Of a stretch of DNA of 64,000 nt, positions 62,513 to 64,000 are shown piece after piece. The position numbers and the translations under genes were made by a program. The notes beneath the pieces are model-generated. The model was not told the origin of the DNA and did not search any database. It saw nothing but the letters and a program-made list of their open reading frames with translations. Origin of the DNA: Paenibacillus paeoniae (GTDB taxonomy: Bacteria; Bacillota; Bacilli; Paenibacillales; Paenibacillaceae); NCBI RefSeq assembly GCF_003388735.1, contig NZ_QUBQ01000007.1:1-64000 (forward strand), written 5' to 3'. Position 1 is the first letter of the stretch. Every line of letters begins with the position of its first letter.

Positions 62513-62971
62513 TTGAAGATTGCGATTGGCGCCGATCACGGCGGTTACCGTCTGAAGGATGAGCTTGTTCCGATTATTGAAGCACTAGGTCACGAGATCG
62601 AGGATGTAGGCTGTGACTGTGAGCAGTCGGTAGACTATCCCGATTATGCTTTGCCCGTATGTGAGATGGTGGCAAGCGGCAAGGCAGATCGCGGCATACT
62701 GATTTGTGGTACGGGCATTGGCATGTCTATTGCCGCGAACAAATACCCAGGCATTCGATGCGCTCTGGTACATGATATTTTCTCTGCCAAAGCGACTCGG
62801 GAGCATAACGATACGAACGTCCTTGCTATGGGTGAGCGTGTCATTGGTCCTGGTGTGGCTGGGGAAATTGTGAAAGTGTGGCTGGAGACGCTGTTTTCGA
62901 ACGAGGGTCGTCACGTGGGCCGCATCGAAAAAGTTATGCAACTGGAGAATCGCTTCTCCGTTCATCCTTAA
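62513..62971 (+). CDS. rpiB: Ribose 5-phosphate isomerase B
   Basis: 152 residues. KIAIGADHGGYRLKDEL, ICGTGIGMSIAANKYPGIRCALV and AREHNDTNVLAMGERV are the RpiB signatures (GTGIG substrate loop). Interconverts ribose 5-P and ribulose 5-P. TTG 62513 matches family starts and follows AGGATGG; the ATG at 62501 would add four residues. Confidence 0.95.
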   Translation: MKIAIGADHGGYRLKDELVPIIEALGHEIEDVGCDCEQSVDYPDYALPVCEMVASGKADRGILICGTGIGMSIAANKYPGIRCALVHDIFSAKATREHNDTNVLAMGERVIGPGVAGEIVKVWLETLFSNEGRHVGRIEKVMQLENRFSVHP

Positions 62972-63003
62972 CTGTTGGTTGAAGAGAAGGAGGCATAACT
63001 GAT

Positions 63004-63609
63004 TTGAGCCATGAATCCAGTGGGCATCAAGACGTGATTGCAAGGCAAGTGGAGATTGTTGTCAAAGAGCTGGCGATAGCCGGCAAGCTGGAAGAGGGTC
63101 ATCTCGTGGTGATCGGGACAAGTACCAGCGAGGTGCTCGGTGAGCGCATCGGCACATCAGGTACGCTGGAGACAGCGGCAGCCATTTATAGGGGTGTCGA
63201 AGCGGTTAGGAATCAGATCCCATTCGTCCCTGTATACCAATGCTGCGAGCATTTGAATCGTGCTCTTGTTATGGAAGAAGCAGAGGCTACCCGGCGCGGT
63301 CTGGAAGTTGTCTATGCTGTACCGGTTCCCAAAGCGGGGGGTTCCATGGCAGCCTATGCATACGGTCAATTCGTTAAGCCATGCCTGGTCGAACAAATAG
63401 AAGCGAATGCTGGCATTGATATCGGCGATACGTTTATCGGCATGCATCTGAAGCGGGTTGCTGTTCCTGTAAGGCCATCAATCAAGACTATTGGTGAAGC
63501 ACACGTTACGATGGCTATTACGAGGCCGAAGCTGATCGGCGGAGCAAGGGCCGTCTACGACGATAGTAACAGTTTCAGAGCGGGACAGAACGCCAAGACT
63601 TGCGAGTAA
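63004..63609 (+). CDS. ywlG: UPF0340 family protein YwlG
   Basis: 201 residues of the YwlG/TIGR01440 family, function unknown. VVIGTSTSEVLGERIGTSG and FVPVYQCCEHLNRALVMEE are diagnostic. TTG 63004 with AAGGAGG upstream. Conserved position between rpiB and glyA. Confidence 0.93.
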   Translation: MSHESSGHQDVIARQVEIVVKELAIAGKLEEGHLVVIGTSTSEVLGERIGTSGTLETAAAIYRGVEAVRNQIPFVPVYQCCEHLNRALVMEEAEATRRGLEVVYAVPVPKAGGSMAAYAYGQFVKPCLVEQIEANAGIDIGDTFIGMHLKRVAVPVRPSIKTIGEAHVTMAITRPKLIGGARAVYDDSNSFRAGQNAKTCE

Positions 63610-63690
63610 AGTTATTGCGCGAAAGACGCTTTTGGTTTGAAAGTGTGTGTTCGCTATTATAAAAAAGCAGTCATATAAGGAGGAACTAAA

Positions 63691-64000
63691 AGTGGAACAA
63701 CTACGTAAGCAAGATCCAGAAGTATTGAAGGCGATGGGCCTTGAGCTGCAACGTCAACGCGACAACATCGAACTGATCGCTTCAGAGAATATCGTAAGCG
63801 AAGCAGTGTTGGAGGCACTAGGCTCCGTACTGACGAACAAATACGCTGAAGGTTACCCGGGCAAACGCTTCTACGGCGGCTGTGAGCATGTAGACATCGT
63901 GGAAGATATCGCTCGTGACCGTGCAAAGGAATTGTTCGGCGCTGAGCATGTGAACGTTCAGCCTCATTCCGGTGCACAAGCGAATATGGCGGTTTATCTA
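63691..64000 (+). CDS. glyA: Serine hydroxymethyltransferase (5' part; runs off the window)
   Basis: 103 codons seen. The protein start EQLRKQDPEVLKAMGLELQRQ and IELIASENIVSEAVLEALGSVLTNKYAEGYPGKRFYGGCEHVD, with QPHSGAQANMAV, are standard SHMT. Converts serine and THF to glycine and methylene-THF. GTG 63691 follows AAGGAGG by 9 nt. Last gene under the ZTP riboswitch, unless an internal promoter near 63640 is used. Confidence 0.96.

Overview
The window is a stretch of a Bacillota genome, most likely Paenibacillus or a close relative. Evidence: an rRNA operon end followed by the Bacillus-type order guaB-dacA-pdxS-pdxT-serS-tRNA-Ser, sporulation genes (spoIIR, sspP, a Spo0E-like phosphatase), strong AGGAGG-type ribosome binding sites, an S-layer (SLH) protein, many TTG/GTG starts, and moderate GC. 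No phage or intact transposon, and no CRISPR array, is visible.

Layout. 1-8163: 23S end, 5S, an Eis-type acetyltransferase, then IMP dehydrogenase, PBP5-type carboxypeptidase, PLP synthase (PdxS/PdxT), seryl-tRNA synthetase and tRNA-Ser; in B. subtilis this block lies just right of oriC. 8289-9078: a three-gene small-protein operon ending in sspP, behind a sigma-G-like promoter. 9194-17521: lipoproteins, a coiled-coil/polysaccharide-deacetylase operon, a HIT protein, an ECF sigma/membrane-protein pair, a hydrolase, tRNA-Arg.

17966-26779 is the most interesting region. Two convergent operons face each other across a shared terminator: asnB-type amidotransferase, D-aspartate-ligase-like ATP-grasp, FemAB-like transferase and a membrane-anchored C39-like protein on +; a second ATP-grasp, a divergent MurE-like ligase and an aspartate racemase on -. 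Together they look like a dedicated D-Asp/D-Asn branch or cross-bridge pathway for the cell wall (or for a secreted peptide), with its own MurE paralog.

27050-36000: Spo0E-like phosphatase, tRNA adenosine deaminase, a PAS histidine kinase with DnaA boxes in its upstream region, an RluF-type pseudouridine synthase, motAB, an MFS transporter, and an NlpC/P60 hydrolase under a c-di-AMP riboswitch. 36381-51463: glutaminyl-tRNA synthetase (unusual in Bacillota), mobA, acetyltransferase, VanZ-like protein, HisC-type aminotransferase, a very unusual acyltransferase/FAD-oxidoreductase fusion, an Rrf2 regulator with thioredoxin, an SLH protein, and a CUT1 sugar ABC transporter lacking its ATPase.

51599-64000: a small gene with a sigma-G-like promoter, ychF, a tandem 11-bp DnaA-box-like array, prfA-prmC, L-serine dehydratase (sdaAB-sdaAA), an ECF41-type sigma factor with its carboxymuconolactone-decarboxylase partner, spoIIR with a sigma-F promoter, then tsaC/ywlC, mntP, ywlE, and a ZTP riboswitch controlling rpiB-ywlG-glyA (glyA runs off the end). 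In B. subtilis prfA...glyA lies on the other side of oriC, so the two blocks have been brought together here. Start codons were chosen mainly from ribosome binding sites; functions of unrecognised genes are left open.
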